From Neobacillus rhizosphaerae (lineage in GTDB: Bacteria; Bacillota; Bacilli; Bacillales; Cytobacillaceae), in NCBI RefSeq assembly GCF_937468385.1, contig NZ_CALBWS010000001.1, forward strand, positions 62,001-126,000: DNA of 64,000 nt. The letters run 5' to 3'. The translations under genes were made by a program, and so were the position numbers. Under the pieces are notes generated by a model. It had not been told where the DNA came from. It ran no database searches and was given only the letters and a program-made list of their open reading frames with translations. Below, one piece after another: positions 1-8,890 of this stretch (within the stretch, counting starts at the first letter, position 1; each line of letters opens with the position of its first letter).

Positions 1-1585
1 CAATTTCTTTTGTTGCTTTTGCAGACCGTTCAGCAAGTTTACGGACTTCATCAGCAACAACCGCAAATCCCCTTCCGTGTTCTCCAGCTCGTGCGGCTTC
101 AATCGCGGCATTGAGTGCTAATAAATTGGTTTGATCAGCGATATCATCAATGACTTCGATAATACTGCCGATTTCTTCTGAACTTTTTCCTAAGTTTTCG
201 ATTACATCGCTTGCTTGGTTAATCACTTGAGAAATTTCTTTCATCCCATTCAATGTTTCATTCAGCGAGATCGTTCCTTCAAGGGCATCATTCTTAACAG
301 AGTTGCTGAGGTGGTTAACCGTTTGCGCACTGTCTGCAACTTTCTTAATCGATACGACCATTTCTTCCACTGTTTCATAGGATTGTTCAGCCGTAGTCGT
401 TAAATTAATGGCATTTTCACTAACTCCATTAATGGACTTGCTCATTAATTCAATGGCCTTTGTGATTTGTTCCACACCTGTACCAGCGTTTCCAACGTTC
501 ATTGCTACTTGTTCGATAGAAACCATCATTTCTTGAATAGCGGAAGATGTTTCTTCCGCAGAAATATCCAAATGGTCTGCACTAGCTGCCACCAAATTAA
601 TAGAAGCACTCATTTGTTCCACTGCAGCTGAAATTTCATCCACACCGGAAGCGGTTACATTCGTGGTCCCTGCTACCTGTTGAATCGAGGCAACGAGTTC
701 ACTTACCGAATCGTTTGCTTTGTTCATAGAGGCATCCAATTCGTGTGCACTAATAGCGGTTTTATCAATTGACCTTTTAATTTCAGTAACCGATTTAGTG
801 GTGGTGTCAACATTATTAACAACTCTAAAAACGGCGCGACGAATGAGTTTAGTCATAAAAAATGAAATACTTATGCTAAACATCATGGCCACAATGGAAA
901 AGACAATGATCTGTTTTGTCGAGCTAGCCGCTTGTTTTGCAGATTCTGTAAGAATATCCTTATTATCTTTTTGAATACTTATAGCCAATTGATTCAACGA
1001 AACGATAGTGTTCCCTTCATAGTTTGCCAATATAGCCATCTGTGATTTTGCTGAATCATCATCATTTCTTCTAGACTGTTCATAGAAAGATGGGATATAG
1101 GAAACCAATTTTTCAAAGTTTTTACGGAACGCTGTTAAATTTTTTTTATTTTCTGCATCAAGATTTAGTTTCTCTATCTCATCTAAGTTTTTTCTTACTT
1201 TTTCGATGTCACCATTAATAAATTTCTCTAACTTTGCTTTATCTCCTTCATTTTGTTCAAATACGTGCTTAGCTGCATATAAACGAACATTAGTCACCTC
1301 TTGTTTTAAATTTCCTATTATTTCAATTTTAGGCACTTGTGTATTTCCTAAATAAAGCATTTGATTATTTAAATGGTTAATATTATTGTAAGAAACAAAA
1401 GTTATAGATCCTAAAAATAATAGGATGGTGATATAACTACCCCATTGTTTCACATTCATAGACAACTTATTCATTACTTTACTAAATGCCTTACTTGATG
1501 CTTTACTAAATGCCTTACTTGATGCTTTACTAAATGCCTTACTTGATGCTTCACTTAATACCTTCCATGACTTTTTACGAAACAT
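1..1585 (-). CDS. Methyl-accepting chemotaxis protein, 3' end cut by window edge
   Basis: Membrane chemoreceptor that would signal to CheA/CheW. About 528 codons are visible from an ATG at 1585 and the frame stays open to base 1, so the C-terminus lies outside the window. The order is: a short lysine/serine-rich cytoplasmic N-terminus holding an 8-residue tandem repeat, a first membrane helix ([18 protein letters not shown]), a periplasm-side four-helix-like segment, a second membrane helix ending in FFMTKLI, then a long coiled-coil arm. The conserved receptor tip ([12 protein letters not shown], then [16 protein letters not shown]) is encoded at about 25-125. It is a paralogue of the next gene upstream (1845-3998), sharing [10 protein letters not shown] at the start and most of the signalling arm. 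The product family is certain; the ligand is unknown. Confidence 0.95.
   Translation of the reverse strand, partial: MFRKKSWKVLSEASSKAFSKASSKAFSKASSKAFSKVMNKLSMNVKQWGSYITILLFLGSITFVSYNNINHLNNQMLYLGNTQVPKIEIIGNLKQEVTNVRLYAAKHVFEQNEGDKAKLEKFINGDIEKVRKNLDEIEKLNLDAENKKNLTAFRKNFEKLVSYIPSFYEQSRRNDDDSAKSQMAILANYEGNTIVSLNQLAISIQKDNKDILTESAKQAASSTKQIIVFSIVAMMFSISISFFMTKLIRRAVFRVVNNVDTTTKSVTEIKRSIDKTAISAHELDASMNKANDSVSELVASIQQVAGTTNVTASGVDEISAAVEQMSASINLVAASADHLDISAEETSSAIQEMMVSIEQVAMNVGNAGTGVEQITKAIELMSKSINGVSENAINLTTTAEQSYETVEEMVVSIKKVADSAQTVNHLSNSVKNDALEGTISLNETLNGMKEISQVINQASDVIENLGKSSEEIGSIIEVIDDIADQTNLLALNAAIEAARAGEHGRGFAVVADEVRKLAERSAKATKEI
1477..1548 (-). repeat. Three perfect 24-bp tandem repeats inside the chemoreceptor N-terminus
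   Basis: Units at 1477-1500, 1501-1524 and 1525-1548 are identical, and a decayed fourth begins at 1549. The length is a multiple of three, so each unit adds the octapeptide ASSKAFSK in frame just before the first membrane helix. The paralogous receptor at 1845-3998 lacks this stretch and starts almost directly with [10 protein letters not shown]. Confidence 0.95.
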
Positions 1586-1646
1586 TATTTACGCTCTCCC
1601 CCGTTCAGAATAATTTTACTTTTTGTAATTTATCGATATATATCTC

Positions 1647-1672
1647 ATCTTAGCATAATTTTTGACTTTTTA
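1647..1672 (-). promoter_or_regulatory. Sigma-D-like promoter for the first chemoreceptor
   Basis: Read leftward, TAAA (1669-1672) is followed after exactly 14 bases by GCTAAGAT (1647-1654). This resembles the Bacillus sigma-D consensus TAAA-N15-GCCGATAT. It lies about 60 bp upstream of the ATG at 1585. The same arrangement with the same spacing precedes the other receptor gene, which supports the call. Confidence 0.6.
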
Positions 1673-1798
1673 TCCAAATTTTTTTGATAGTTTTTACTTT
1701 TGAATATTTTTCGCAAGATCAACAATGATTTTGATACAAGATTTTTTTATCAATCAAAAAATATAAGATAAAGAATAACTTTTTAGGGGTAACAGCAT

Positions 1799-1830
1799 AA
1801 AACGCCTCCACAATTTCTGCGAAAGCGTTT
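1799..1830 (-). terminator. Weak hairpin after the second chemoreceptor
   Basis: AAACGC (1825-1830 read leftward) pairs with GCGTTT (1800-1805) across a 19-base loop just past the stop of the gene at 1845. Only a short T run follows, so this is a weak terminator candidate. Confidence 0.3.
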
Positions 1831-1844
1831 ATCCTTGAAATGAA

Positions 1845-3998
1845 TTATTTTAGTTTTATAATTTGGGAATTTACATCATTGATTGCATGTACTACTTCGT
1901 CCACTTCTTTAGTTTGCGTTTCTATGCTAGCATTTAATTCTTCTGTTTGTTTCTTAACATTTCCAACCTCTAACGCGATTTCTTGACCATATCTTGCTTG
2001 GTCATTCGTGGCAATCATCATTTGTTGGACCATATCTTTAATACTACTAATATTGCGGACGATTTCTTCGGCAGTAAGGGCCTGCTCCTTTGTTGCGTTT
2101 GTTACAGAACTGGATTGGGTTGTGACATTTTCTACTGCATTAACGATCGCATGACTGCCTTTTGCTTGTTCGGCCGTTGCCATGCTAATTTGTTGAACCT
2201 GTTTCTTTGTGTTGGTTATGCCAACTACGATTTCTTCAGCCGTAATCGATTGTTCATTGGTAGAATACCTCATTTCTGTTGCTTGCTCCGTCACATTCTC
2301 TACCACTTTTATGATAAATTCGCTATTCTTCGTTTGTTCTTCCGTTGCATTGGCAATTTGATTCATTTCCTCTGTAACTTGGGCGATACCAGCAGAAATT
2401 TTCATGATTGCTTGATTCGTTTTTTCCGCCAATTGATTCCCAATCGTAACCTTATGAGCACCATCTTTGATAGAGTTGAGGGCAATTGCCGTCTCATTTT
2501 GAATTCCTTTAATTAGGAGAGCAATTTGATTGGTTGCCATTGCAGATCGTTCAGCTAGTTTTCGTACTTCTTCTGCAACTACCGCAAATCCTTTTCCTTG
2601 ATCTCCCGCACGTGCTGCTTCAATTGCGGCATTTAGGGCCAATAGATTGGTTTGATCGGCGATATCATCGATGACTTCGATAATGCTGCCGATTTCTTTA
2701 GAACTTTTTTCTAGGTTTCCCATCACATCACTTGTTTGGTTAATAACCTGAGAAATTTCTTTCATTCCATTTAATGTTTCATTCAAAGAAAGTGTTCCTT
2801 CATGAGCATCATTCATAACAGTGTTGCTAAGTTGGTTAACGATTTGTGCACTGTCAGCAACCTTCTTAATAGAAACAACCATTTCCTCTACCGTTTCGGA
2901 AGATTGTTCAGCAGTTTGGCACAAATTAATCGCATTTTTGCTTACCCCATTGATGGACTCGCTCATTAATTCAATCGCTAAGGTGATTTGTTCCACACTT
3001 GCGCCCACATTACCTGAATTACCAGCCACTTGTTCGATAGAAGCCATCATTTCTTGTATTGCAGCTGATGTTTCTTCAGCAGAATTATCTAAATGACTTG
3101 CACTTTCTGCCACTAAATTAATAGTAGCACTCATTTGTTCAATCGCTGCAGAGATTTCATCTACTCCATTTGCCGTTAAATTGGTGTTCCCTGCAACCTG
3201 CTGTATAGAGGCAACAAGTTCACTAACAGAACCGTTTGCATTATTCATAGAAGCATCTAATTCATGTGAACTTGTGGTGGTTTTATTAATCGAATTATTA
3301 ATTTCTGTAACAGAATTCGTGGTAATTTCAACATTTTTTACTACCCTATTGACAGCACGACTAATGAGTCTAGTCATAAAGAAGGCAATAAAGACGCTAA
3401 AGAGAGAACCGATAACTGATAGGATTAATATTTCATAATTAAACCTATTTGAATCTTCATTGGAATCTTTGAGGGTAGCCTTGGCATTTTTTTGGGCATC
3501 CATATAGAGATTATCAAGCGAAGTGACGGTTTTTTCTCCAAGAGGTGTCATTAGCTCTATTTGTGTATGTATTGTATCATAATTGTTCTTTCTAGATTTT
3601 TCGAAGAATGATGGAAGAACACCAACATATTCTTCAAAGTTTTTGTTAAACTCTGATAATAATTTTTGATCTTGTTCAGATTGGCTAAGTAGATCCAATG
3701 CCTTTATATTCTTTCTTACATTTGTAATATCTTCATTTACGAAATTTTCCATTTTTGTTTTATCTACTGAGTTGTGCTCAAATGCTTGCTTGGTTGTATT
3801 TAAACGAATACGTGTAAACTCTTCTTTTAAGGTTCCTACTAATACAATCTTCGGCACATCTTTTTTTCCAATATTTTGAGTTTGATCTCTTAGATGGTTT
3901 ACATTATTGTAAGAAACATCGGTTACAACCACAAAAAATAATATAACAATGATATAACTACCCCATTGTTTCACATTCATTGACACATTTCTCAACAT
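1845..3998 (-). CDS. Methyl-accepting chemotaxis protein
   Basis: Complete 717-residue chemoreceptor. The first membrane helix is at about residues 13-28 and the second at about 187-210; a four-helix-bundle type sensor lies between them. The signalling tip ([18 protein letters not shown], then [11 protein letters not shown]) is near residues 440-485. The cytoplasmic arms on both sides are long, roughly 230 residues each, and built of repeated Ser/Ala/Glu-rich heptads such as EQMSATIN and EEMVVSI. I could not make out a clear HAMP proline-glutamate pattern after the second helix. Its own sigma-D-like promoter lies at 4197-4222. It is a paralogue of the partial receptor at 1-1585; ligand unknown. 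Confidence 0.97.
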   Translation of the reverse strand: MLRNVSMNVKQWGSYIIVILFFVVVTDVSYNNVNHLRDQTQNIGKKDVPKIVLVGTLKEEFTRIRLNTTKQAFEHNSVDKTKMENFVNEDITNVRKNIKALDLLSQSEQDQKLLSEFNKNFEEYVGVLPSFFEKSRKNNYDTIHTQIELMTPLGEKTVTSLDNLYMDAQKNAKATLKDSNEDSNRFNYEILILSVIGSLFSVFIAFFMTRLISRAVNRVVKNVEITTNSVTEINNSINKTTTSSHELDASMNNANGSVSELVASIQQVAGNTNLTANGVDEISAAIEQMSATINLVAESASHLDNSAEETSAAIQEMMASIEQVAGNSGNVGASVEQITLAIELMSESINGVSKNAINLCQTAEQSSETVEEMVVSIKKVADSAQIVNQLSNTVMNDAHEGTLSLNETLNGMKEISQVINQTSDVMGNLEKSSKEIGSIIEVIDDIADQTNLLALNAAIEAARAGDQGKGFAVVAEEVRKLAERSAMATNQIALLIKGIQNETAIALNSIKDGAHKVTIGNQLAEKTNQAIMKISAGIAQVTEEMNQIANATEEQTKNSEFIIKVVENVTEQATEMRYSTNEQSITAEEIVVGITNTKKQVQQISMATAEQAKGSHAIVNAVENVTTQSSSVTNATKEQALTAEEIVRNISSIKDMVQQMMIATNDQARYGQEIALEVGNVKKQTEELNASIETQTKEVDEVVHAINDVNSQIIKLK

Positions 3999-4378
3999 AT
4001 TTTCCCTCTCCTATTTCAGTTTCAAATAACTTAATATCCTTTTTAGTGAGAAGTTTCATCCTTCCCATTAAAAAACTGATTGGAATTAAAATTTATCATT
4101 CCCCTCTTCGTTGACAAGGATTTTCCTAATTGGAATAAGCAAATAGATTGTTTAAAAAATCCGAAAAATTATGTATGAAAAAAATATATTCACCTCATAT
4201 TAGCATAATTTTTTACATTTTAAACATTTCTTTTTGATTCGTTTTTGATTTTTTGTTTCATATTTGAATTTTTTTTAATATGTTAGGTGGTTTGAGAGGC
4301 ATTTCTTTTCTATCAAATAAAAAGTTTTCGTCTGAATAATTCTGAATCAATAGAAAAAGCGAGGGTGACCAGACACGA
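3999..4378. other. Gene-free stretch upstream of the second chemoreceptor
   Basis: Very AT-rich 380 bp. It holds the receptor ribosome binding site (GGAGAGGGAAA-type) near 4000-4012, the sigma-D-like promoter at 4197-4222 and, at its right end, the terminator of yvyF. Nothing else recognisable. Confidence 0.6.
4197..4222 (-). promoter_or_regulatory. Sigma-D-like promoter for the second chemoreceptor
   Basis: TAAA (4219-4222 read leftward), 14 bases, then GCTAATAT (4197-4204). It has the same spacing as, and a nearly identical minus-10 to, the element at 1647-1672 in front of the paralogue. Motility sigma-factor control of receptor genes is normal in Bacillus. Confidence 0.6.
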
Positions 4379-4396
4379 TCACTTCTCGCTTTTTTC
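4354..4396 (-). terminator. Terminator at the end of the flagellar block
   Basis: The stem AAAAGCGAG/CTCGCTTTT has an inner GTGATC/GTCAC extension and is followed leftward by a T run. The 3' part of the stem contains the yvyF stop codon at 4379-4381. It separates the flagellar operon from the receptor gene. Confidence 0.85.
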
Positions 4397-4813
4397 TTTT
4401 AAATAATGAGATATGTAACCACCAGTTATACCATCACGTTCCTGGCTTGGATCTCTTTTTTCATTTTCTTCTTTAATCCCAACTTGATTAGCTAACCTAT
4501 TAAGAGTATCCGTACAGCTTGAACATTTTCTCCCTTTTTGAATCATATTTCTACACGATTCGCAAGGATATGATAGGTTAGGGAAGTTATCCACCAGGAT
4601 TCGACCTGCCCAAATAAATTGACGGATTTGAGTAACCGAGACGTCAGTTGCGTCGCTTAATTCTTGAAGCGTGATACCAGTATGTTCACGCAAGTAAGCG
4701 GCAGCCTTCAAAAAATCATCTTCTTGTTTTTTATAACAGACGTCACAAATATTTCTTATACGTAGGAAGAGCTTGCCGCATTTTGGACAATTAGTCAATT
4801 GTGGTGTACCCAA
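4379..4813 (-). CDS. yvyF: YvyF-family flagellar operon protein
   Basis: 144-residue protein of the flagellar operon family typified by B. subtilis YvyF. There is an N-terminal zinc-ribbon-like pair (CPKCG, then CDVC), a helix-turn-helix-like middle (LQELSDATDVSVTQIRQFI) and a second cysteine cluster (CESC, then CSSC). It starts at TTG 4813 with a GGGGGGAG site just upstream. Its cysteines suggest metal binding. In B. subtilis yvyF sits beside flgM; here it is the last gene of the cheY-side operon. Exact function unknown. Confidence 0.8.
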   Translation of the reverse strand: MGTPQLTNCPKCGKLFLRIRNICDVCYKKQEDDFLKAAAYLREHTGITLQELSDATDVSVTQIRQFIWAGRILVDNFPNLSYPCESCRNMIQKGRKCSSCTDTLNRLANQVGIKEENEKRDPSQERDGITGGYISHYLKEKSEK

Positions 4814-4875
4814 ATGTCTCCCCCCTTTTTGTGTTTTTTACTTAATATTGTTAAGCAAAGAATTCGAGGGTAAAT

Positions 4876-5238
4876 CTAAATTCCTAACACTTTAGTGATT
4901 GAGTCAATTACCCGATCCGCTTGGAAAGGTTTCACAATAAAATCTTTCGCACCCGATTGAATCGCCTCTAATACCATCGGTTGTTGTCCCATAGCCGAGC
5001 ACATAATAATCTTAGCTTGTGGATAAATTGCTATTATCTCCTTAACAGACGTAATTCCATCCATTTCAGGCATCGTTATGTCCATCGTCACTACATCGGG
5101 CTGTAGTTCACGATATTTTTCTATGGCATCTGCACCATTCACTGCTTCTCCAACAACTTCCAGTCCATTCTTGTTTAAAATATCTTTTAACATCATGCGC
5201 ATAAAAGCTGCATCATCAACGATTAATACCCTTGACAT
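4876..5238 (-). CDS. cheY: Chemotaxis response regulator CheY
   Basis: Single-domain receiver of 120 residues that, when phosphorylated by CheA, would bind the FliM/FliY switch complex. It has acidic residues D8/D9, phosphoacceptor D53 (VVTMDITMP), T/S near 81 and K103 (IVKPF). I use the ATG at 5238 because AGGAGG-like TTGGAGGAGC lies 7 bases ahead; an in-frame ATG 21 bases upstream has no such site. It lies directly after fliY, as in the B. subtilis fla/che operon. Confidence 0.95.
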   Translation of the reverse strand: MSRVLIVDDAAFMRMMLKDILNKNGLEVVGEAVNGADAIEKYRELQPDVVTMDITMPEMDGITSVKEIIAIYPQAKIIMCSAMGQQPMVLEAIQSGAKDFIVKPFQADRVIDSITKVLGI

Positions 5239-5268
5239 ATTTGCTCCTCCAATATTCATTGTTGAAAT

Positions 5269-6396
5269 TTACTTGGTCATTTTGGTTAGACGATCGATAG
5301 GGCTAATAATGTCTGTGATACGTACACCAAAGTTTTCCTCGATCACGACCACTTCCCCTTTGGCTATTAACTTGTGGTTAGCAAGTATATCAACTGGTTC
5401 TCCTGCCAATTTATCCAATTGTATTACAGCTCCCGGCCCCAATTCAAGGATTTTGCGGATTTGCATTTCCGTACGCCCTAACTCCACCGTAATTCCCAAT
5501 GGAATATCAAATAACATGTCGATATTGCCTACACCAGAACTGGCTCCACTGGCAACTGGTGTCTCTGAGAAACTCGCATATTCGACTTTTTGTACTTTAG
5601 CATTTTCCGAATTCTGTGTTGGCTTTTGTGGAATCGACCTTCCATCAAACTGCGAAGTGGGTGCGGTTGTGGTAACCGCTTCCTGATTGGGAGCAACTAC
5701 TGCTTCCTCCAAAACCGAATTTTTCACGACTGAACCTTCCTGAAAAAGAATTTTATTGATCATTTCCTTTCCGAATGACAAAGGAATTAACTGTATCATA
5801 TTGGAATCTATGAGGTTGCCAACCTTTAAACTGAAGGAAACCTCGATAATAATGTCATCCTCCAAGTGTTCTAATTTTTTTGGTGGAAAACCGAGTACAT
5901 CAATAGACGGTGGCGAAATATCCACTTTTTGTTTAAACAAAGTCGACATGGATGTAGCTGCTGACCCCATCATCTGATTCATAGCTTCTTGAACGGCACT
6001 TAGATGCAATTCCGTAAGTTCAAGGTCCACCCCAGTACCCTCACCGCCCATCATCAAATCAGCAATGATTTTCGCATCATCTTCTTTAATCATTAACAGA
6101 TTTTTTCCGCGGATACCTTCCGTATAATCCACGTGCACGGCCACATTCTTTTGCTGTATTCCCTCTTCCATTCGATCCCGCTCAATAACGGCCATTGTAG
6201 GGGTAGTAATTTCTACCCTTTGATTTAAAAGAGTGGAGAGAGCCGTAGTAGAACTTCCTAAAGATATATTACCAATTTCCCCTAATGCATCTTTCTCCAT
6301 GGAACTCAAAAAATCATCGATAGAAATAGCTCGTTTTGTATCTGTTGGATTGAACAGTGCATTGATCTCTTCTTGAGATAATAAACCATCGCCCAT
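5269..6396 (-). CDS. fliY: Flagellar motor switch phosphatase FliY
   Basis: Switch-complex protein of about 375 residues with the Bacillus FliY layout: the N-terminal CheY-P binding peptide LSQEEINALF, two CheC-type phosphatase motifs (DALGEIGNISLGSS near residue 36 and EAMNQMMGSAATSMS near 140), a low-complexity Gln/Thr/Pro linker, and a C-terminal FliN/SpoA domain (ITVELGRTEMQIRKILELG to the end). It should dephosphorylate CheY-P at the motor and build the C-ring. The start at 6396 fits AAGGAG 12 bases upstream; an ATG at 6408 sits on top of that site and overlaps fliM. Confidence 0.95.
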   Translation of the reverse strand: MGDGLLSQEEINALFNPTDTKRAISIDDFLSSMEKDALGEIGNISLGSSTTALSTLLNQRVEITTPTMAVIERDRMEEGIQQKNVAVHVDYTEGIRGKNLLMIKEDDAKIIADLMMGGEGTGVDLELTELHLSAVQEAMNQMMGSAATSMSTLFKQKVDISPPSIDVLGFPPKKLEHLEDDIIIEVSFSLKVGNLIDSNMIQLIPLSFGKEMINKILFQEGSVVKNSVLEEAVVAPNQEAVTTTAPTSQFDGRSIPQKPTQNSENAKVQKVEYASFSETPVASGASSGVGNIDMLFDIPLGITVELGRTEMQIRKILELGPGAVIQLDKLAGEPVDILANHKLIAKGEVVVIEENFGVRITDIISPIDRLTKMTK

Positions 6397-6397
6397 C

Positions 6398-7372
6398 TTA
6401 TAGACCATCTCCTTCCGTTTGGATTACTTGATCAATTTGGACAGCGTAATGCCCTTTTTGAATGCCGGGGTTGCCCAAAAATCTTGTCAAGCGACCTACT
6501 TTGACTTGTAGTTTCCCTGTTTCTATCCCTATCACATCTCCAATTTGGAGGTTGAATAAATCTGAAACCTGTAAGGTTGCTTCCCCTATTTCAGCAATCA
6601 CGGGAACAGGCACCGGTTCTAGGTTTTGCTTTAATTTATCCTGTTGAGGGACGTTAGTTTTAGACATGGAAGAAAGCCATTGATGCGTAGATAATTTCGG
6701 CAGCACTGGTTCCACGATTAAATGCGGTAAACATAGCGTCATCCGACCTGTAACTTCTCCAATAGTAGTACGGAGAGCAATGATAATTACAGTTTCATTT
6801 GGGGAGGCGATCTGAATAAATTGCGGATTGGATTCAATCGCTTCCCATTTTACTTTAATATTTTCGATGTTTTTCCATACTTCTTGATACATATCAAACG
6901 CACGAGTAAAAATCTTTTGCATGAGCACCGCTTCGATTTCTGTTAATGTTCCGTTTCGAGTAGACGGATCCCCTTGCCCACCTAGCAAACGTTCTAAGAT
7001 TGCGTAGGCCACTTGAGGATTAATTTCCATAACCATTTTTTCATCCATCGGTTTCACTTCAAAGACGTTCAAAATCGTACGCGAGGGGATGGACGCGATA
7101 AATTCCTGGTAGTTCACTTGATCTACGAGATCGATTTCAATTTGAACGAACGTTCTTAGTTGAGCTGAAAGATAGGATGTCAGCAATCTGGTAAAATTCT
7201 CATGTATTCTCGTAATGCTACGTAGTTGCTCCTTGGAATACCGCATCGCTCGTTTGAAATCATATACTTTTACTTTTTCTTTCTCCTCTGTTACATCGGA
7301 TGCTTGCAATTCGCCATTATTTAAGGCTGATAAGAGGGCATCGATTTCTTGTTGCGATAATATTTCCGCCAA
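6398..7372 (-). CDS. fliM: Flagellar motor switch protein FliM
   Basis: 324 residues, the usual FliM length. The CheY-P binding peptide LSQQEIDALL is at residues 5-14, a FliM middle domain of the CheC fold follows (ENFTRLLTSYLSAQLRT, then ASIPSRTI), and a C-terminal SpoA domain ends the protein. It forms the C-ring that receives CheY-P and sets rotation direction. Translation starts at TTG 7372 behind AGGGGG. There is no fliL or flbD between this gene and flgE; the 89 bp gap has only a run of T. Confidence 0.96.
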   Translation of the reverse strand: MAEILSQQEIDALLSALNNGELQASDVTEEKEKVKVYDFKRAMRYSKEQLRSITRIHENFTRLLTSYLSAQLRTFVQIEIDLVDQVNYQEFIASIPSRTILNVFEVKPMDEKMVMEINPQVAYAILERLLGGQGDPSTRNGTLTEIEAVLMQKIFTRAFDMYQEVWKNIENIKVKWEAIESNPQFIQIASPNETVIIIALRTTIGEVTGRMTLCLPHLIVEPVLPKLSTHQWLSSMSKTNVPQQDKLKQNLEPVPVPVIAEIGEATLQVSDLFNLQIGDVIGIETGKLQVKVGRLTRFLGNPGIQKGHYAVQIDQVIQTEGDGL

Positions 7373-7461
7373 AGGGCATCCCCCTAACTCTTCCCTGAGT
7401 TATTGAATCTTTTTTTTTTTGTATATTTTTAAACAATAATTATCTCCAACCTATACCAATG

Positions 7462-8400
7462 CTATCGTTTCAAATTCACAACTTCTTCCAAAATCGAATC
7501 CGAAGTGGTGATTGTTCTAGCATTTGCTTGGAAGCCACGCTGCGCAACTATCATCTCGGTAAATTCTTCTGTTAAATCGACGTTTGACATTTCTAAAATA
7601 CCGGAGATGATTGTACCGCCACTATTGTTCTGAATACGATCAATTGTCAATTTTCCACCTGCTTCAGCATTTCCAGTTACCACAAACATTGTATTACCGA
7701 CCTTTTCTAGGCCACCTGGGTTGGAAACAACAGCAGTTGCTAAGGAGATGTTATCATTTGGTTTTGCTGGGTCCGAGTTTAAATAATAATTCGTTCCATC
7801 AAATGCTAATTTCCCACTATTTCCTGCTTCATCCTTCACATTAATATAACCTTCTGAGTCGATCGAATAGGATGTAAATTTTAATGTTATAGTTTTAGTA
7901 GGATCAGCCGGATCAGGGACGGTATAATCTGTAATATTTATTGCTACTTTATCCTTTGGACTCGCAGTCCCATAAACCCCTGAAACAAAATATCCATTAG
8001 AGTTGACTAGATTCCCATTCGCATCCCTTGTGAAATTACCTGCTTTTGTTAAATAGCTCGCACCATTTTTATTTGGATCATCTGGGGTAACAACAAAAAA
8101 TGCATCTCCATCAATAGCTAAATCTGTTCCAACATTAGTTGTCATCGGGCTTCCTGGTGTATGAATCGTATCGATAGATGATATTTTTGATCCAAGACCA
8201 ATTTGTTTTGGATTAACCCCACCACTTTGAGTAGTTGGTGCAGTAGCACCTGCGATATTTTGATTGATTATATCTTGAAATATGACACGACCTTTTTTGA
8301 ATCCTACCGTATTGACATTGGCAACATTATTTCCAATTACATCAAGTTTAGTTTGAAACCCTTTCATTCCCGAAATCCCAGAGTAAAGTGACTTTAACAT
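7462..8400 (-). CDS. flgE: Flagellar hook protein FlgE
   Basis: 312-residue axial protein forming the hook. The N-terminal rod/hook signature is clear (MLKSLYSGISGMKGFQTKLD, then IGNNVANVNTVGFKK). The C-terminal heptad coiled coil is clear too (GGTIISGILEMSNVDLTEEF then MIVAQRGFQANARTI). The middle domain is short compared with enteric FlgE. The ATG at 8400 has GGGAGGAAAA upstream. It follows flgD by 36 bp. Confidence 0.93.
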   Translation of the reverse strand: MLKSLYSGISGMKGFQTKLDVIGNNVANVNTVGFKKGRVIFQDIINQNIAGATAPTTQSGGVNPKQIGLGSKISSIDTIHTPGSPMTTNVGTDLAIDGDAFFVVTPDDPNKNGASYLTKAGNFTRDANGNLVNSNGYFVSGVYGTASPKDKVAINITDYTVPDPADPTKTITLKFTSYSIDSEGYINVKDEAGNSGKLAFDGTNYYLNSDPAKPNDNISLATAVVSNPGGLEKVGNTMFVVTGNAEAGGKLTIDRIQNNSGGTIISGILEMSNVDLTEEFTEMIVAQRGFQANARTITTSDSILEEVVNLKR

Positions 8401-8436
8401 ATTATTTTCCTCCCTATTCTCTTATTTTTGCTAGAA

Positions 8437-8874
8437 TTATTTCGATTCAGGTGTGACTTCCTTGATTTCAGTCACTAGGTAACTAGGAATTTTTTCATTC
8501 CCAACTAGATAAAAATAGTTTCCATCTTGACTAGATACTCCGGTTACCACACCGGTAACTGGAGATGTTGCTCCTGCTGGTGTCCAACTTATCTGTTTAC
8601 CAATCGCAGCAGTATACTGATTGATTTGGCTCGTAGCAAATTTCCCAAAAGCAATATTTAAATTCGTCATTTGTTCCAAGGAACTAAAAGTTGCCATTTG
8701 CGCAATAAAATCTTTATCCTGAAGTGGATTAGAAGGATCTTGATGTGCTAACTGTGTTACAAGAATCCGTAGAAAGTCATCTTTTCCTAGGATACTTTTT
8801 TCCTCAAAAGGTTTGATATTATTAAAAGGTGAATTGCTATTAGGAACATTTGTTATGTCCACAAAATTGCTCAT
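8437..8874 (-). CDS. flgD: Flagellar hook capping protein FlgD
   Basis: 145 residues, short like other Bacillus FlgD. The N-terminal export/cap signature is plain: LGKDDFLRILVTQLAHQDPS then PLQDKDFIAQMATFSSLEQ. The C-terminal part is a small beta domain (GVVTGVSSQDGNYFYLVG). It acts as a scaffold for FlgE assembly and lies between fliK and flgE in the normal order. Confidence 0.95.
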   Translation of the reverse strand: MSNFVDITNVPNSNSPFNNIKPFEEKSILGKDDFLRILVTQLAHQDPSNPLQDKDFIAQMATFSSLEQMTNLNIAFGKFATSQINQYTAAIGKQISWTPAGATSPVTGVVTGVSSQDGNYFYLVGNEKIPSYLVTEIKEVTPESK

Positions 8875-8890
8875 TAACCTTGACCCCTTT

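Noticed and set aside
1477..1548. CRISPR-like direct repeats
   Set aside because: The units are contiguous with no spacers and encode an in-frame peptide repeat.
1983..2516. 177-codon rightward frame inside the second chemoreceptor
   Set aside because: Antisense shadow of a strongly conserved gene; cysteine/phenylalanine-rich translation without domains or ribosome site.
5078..5686. 202-codon rightward frame over cheY/fliY
   Set aside because: Antisense to two conserved flagellar genes; low-complexity Ser/Ile/Thr product.
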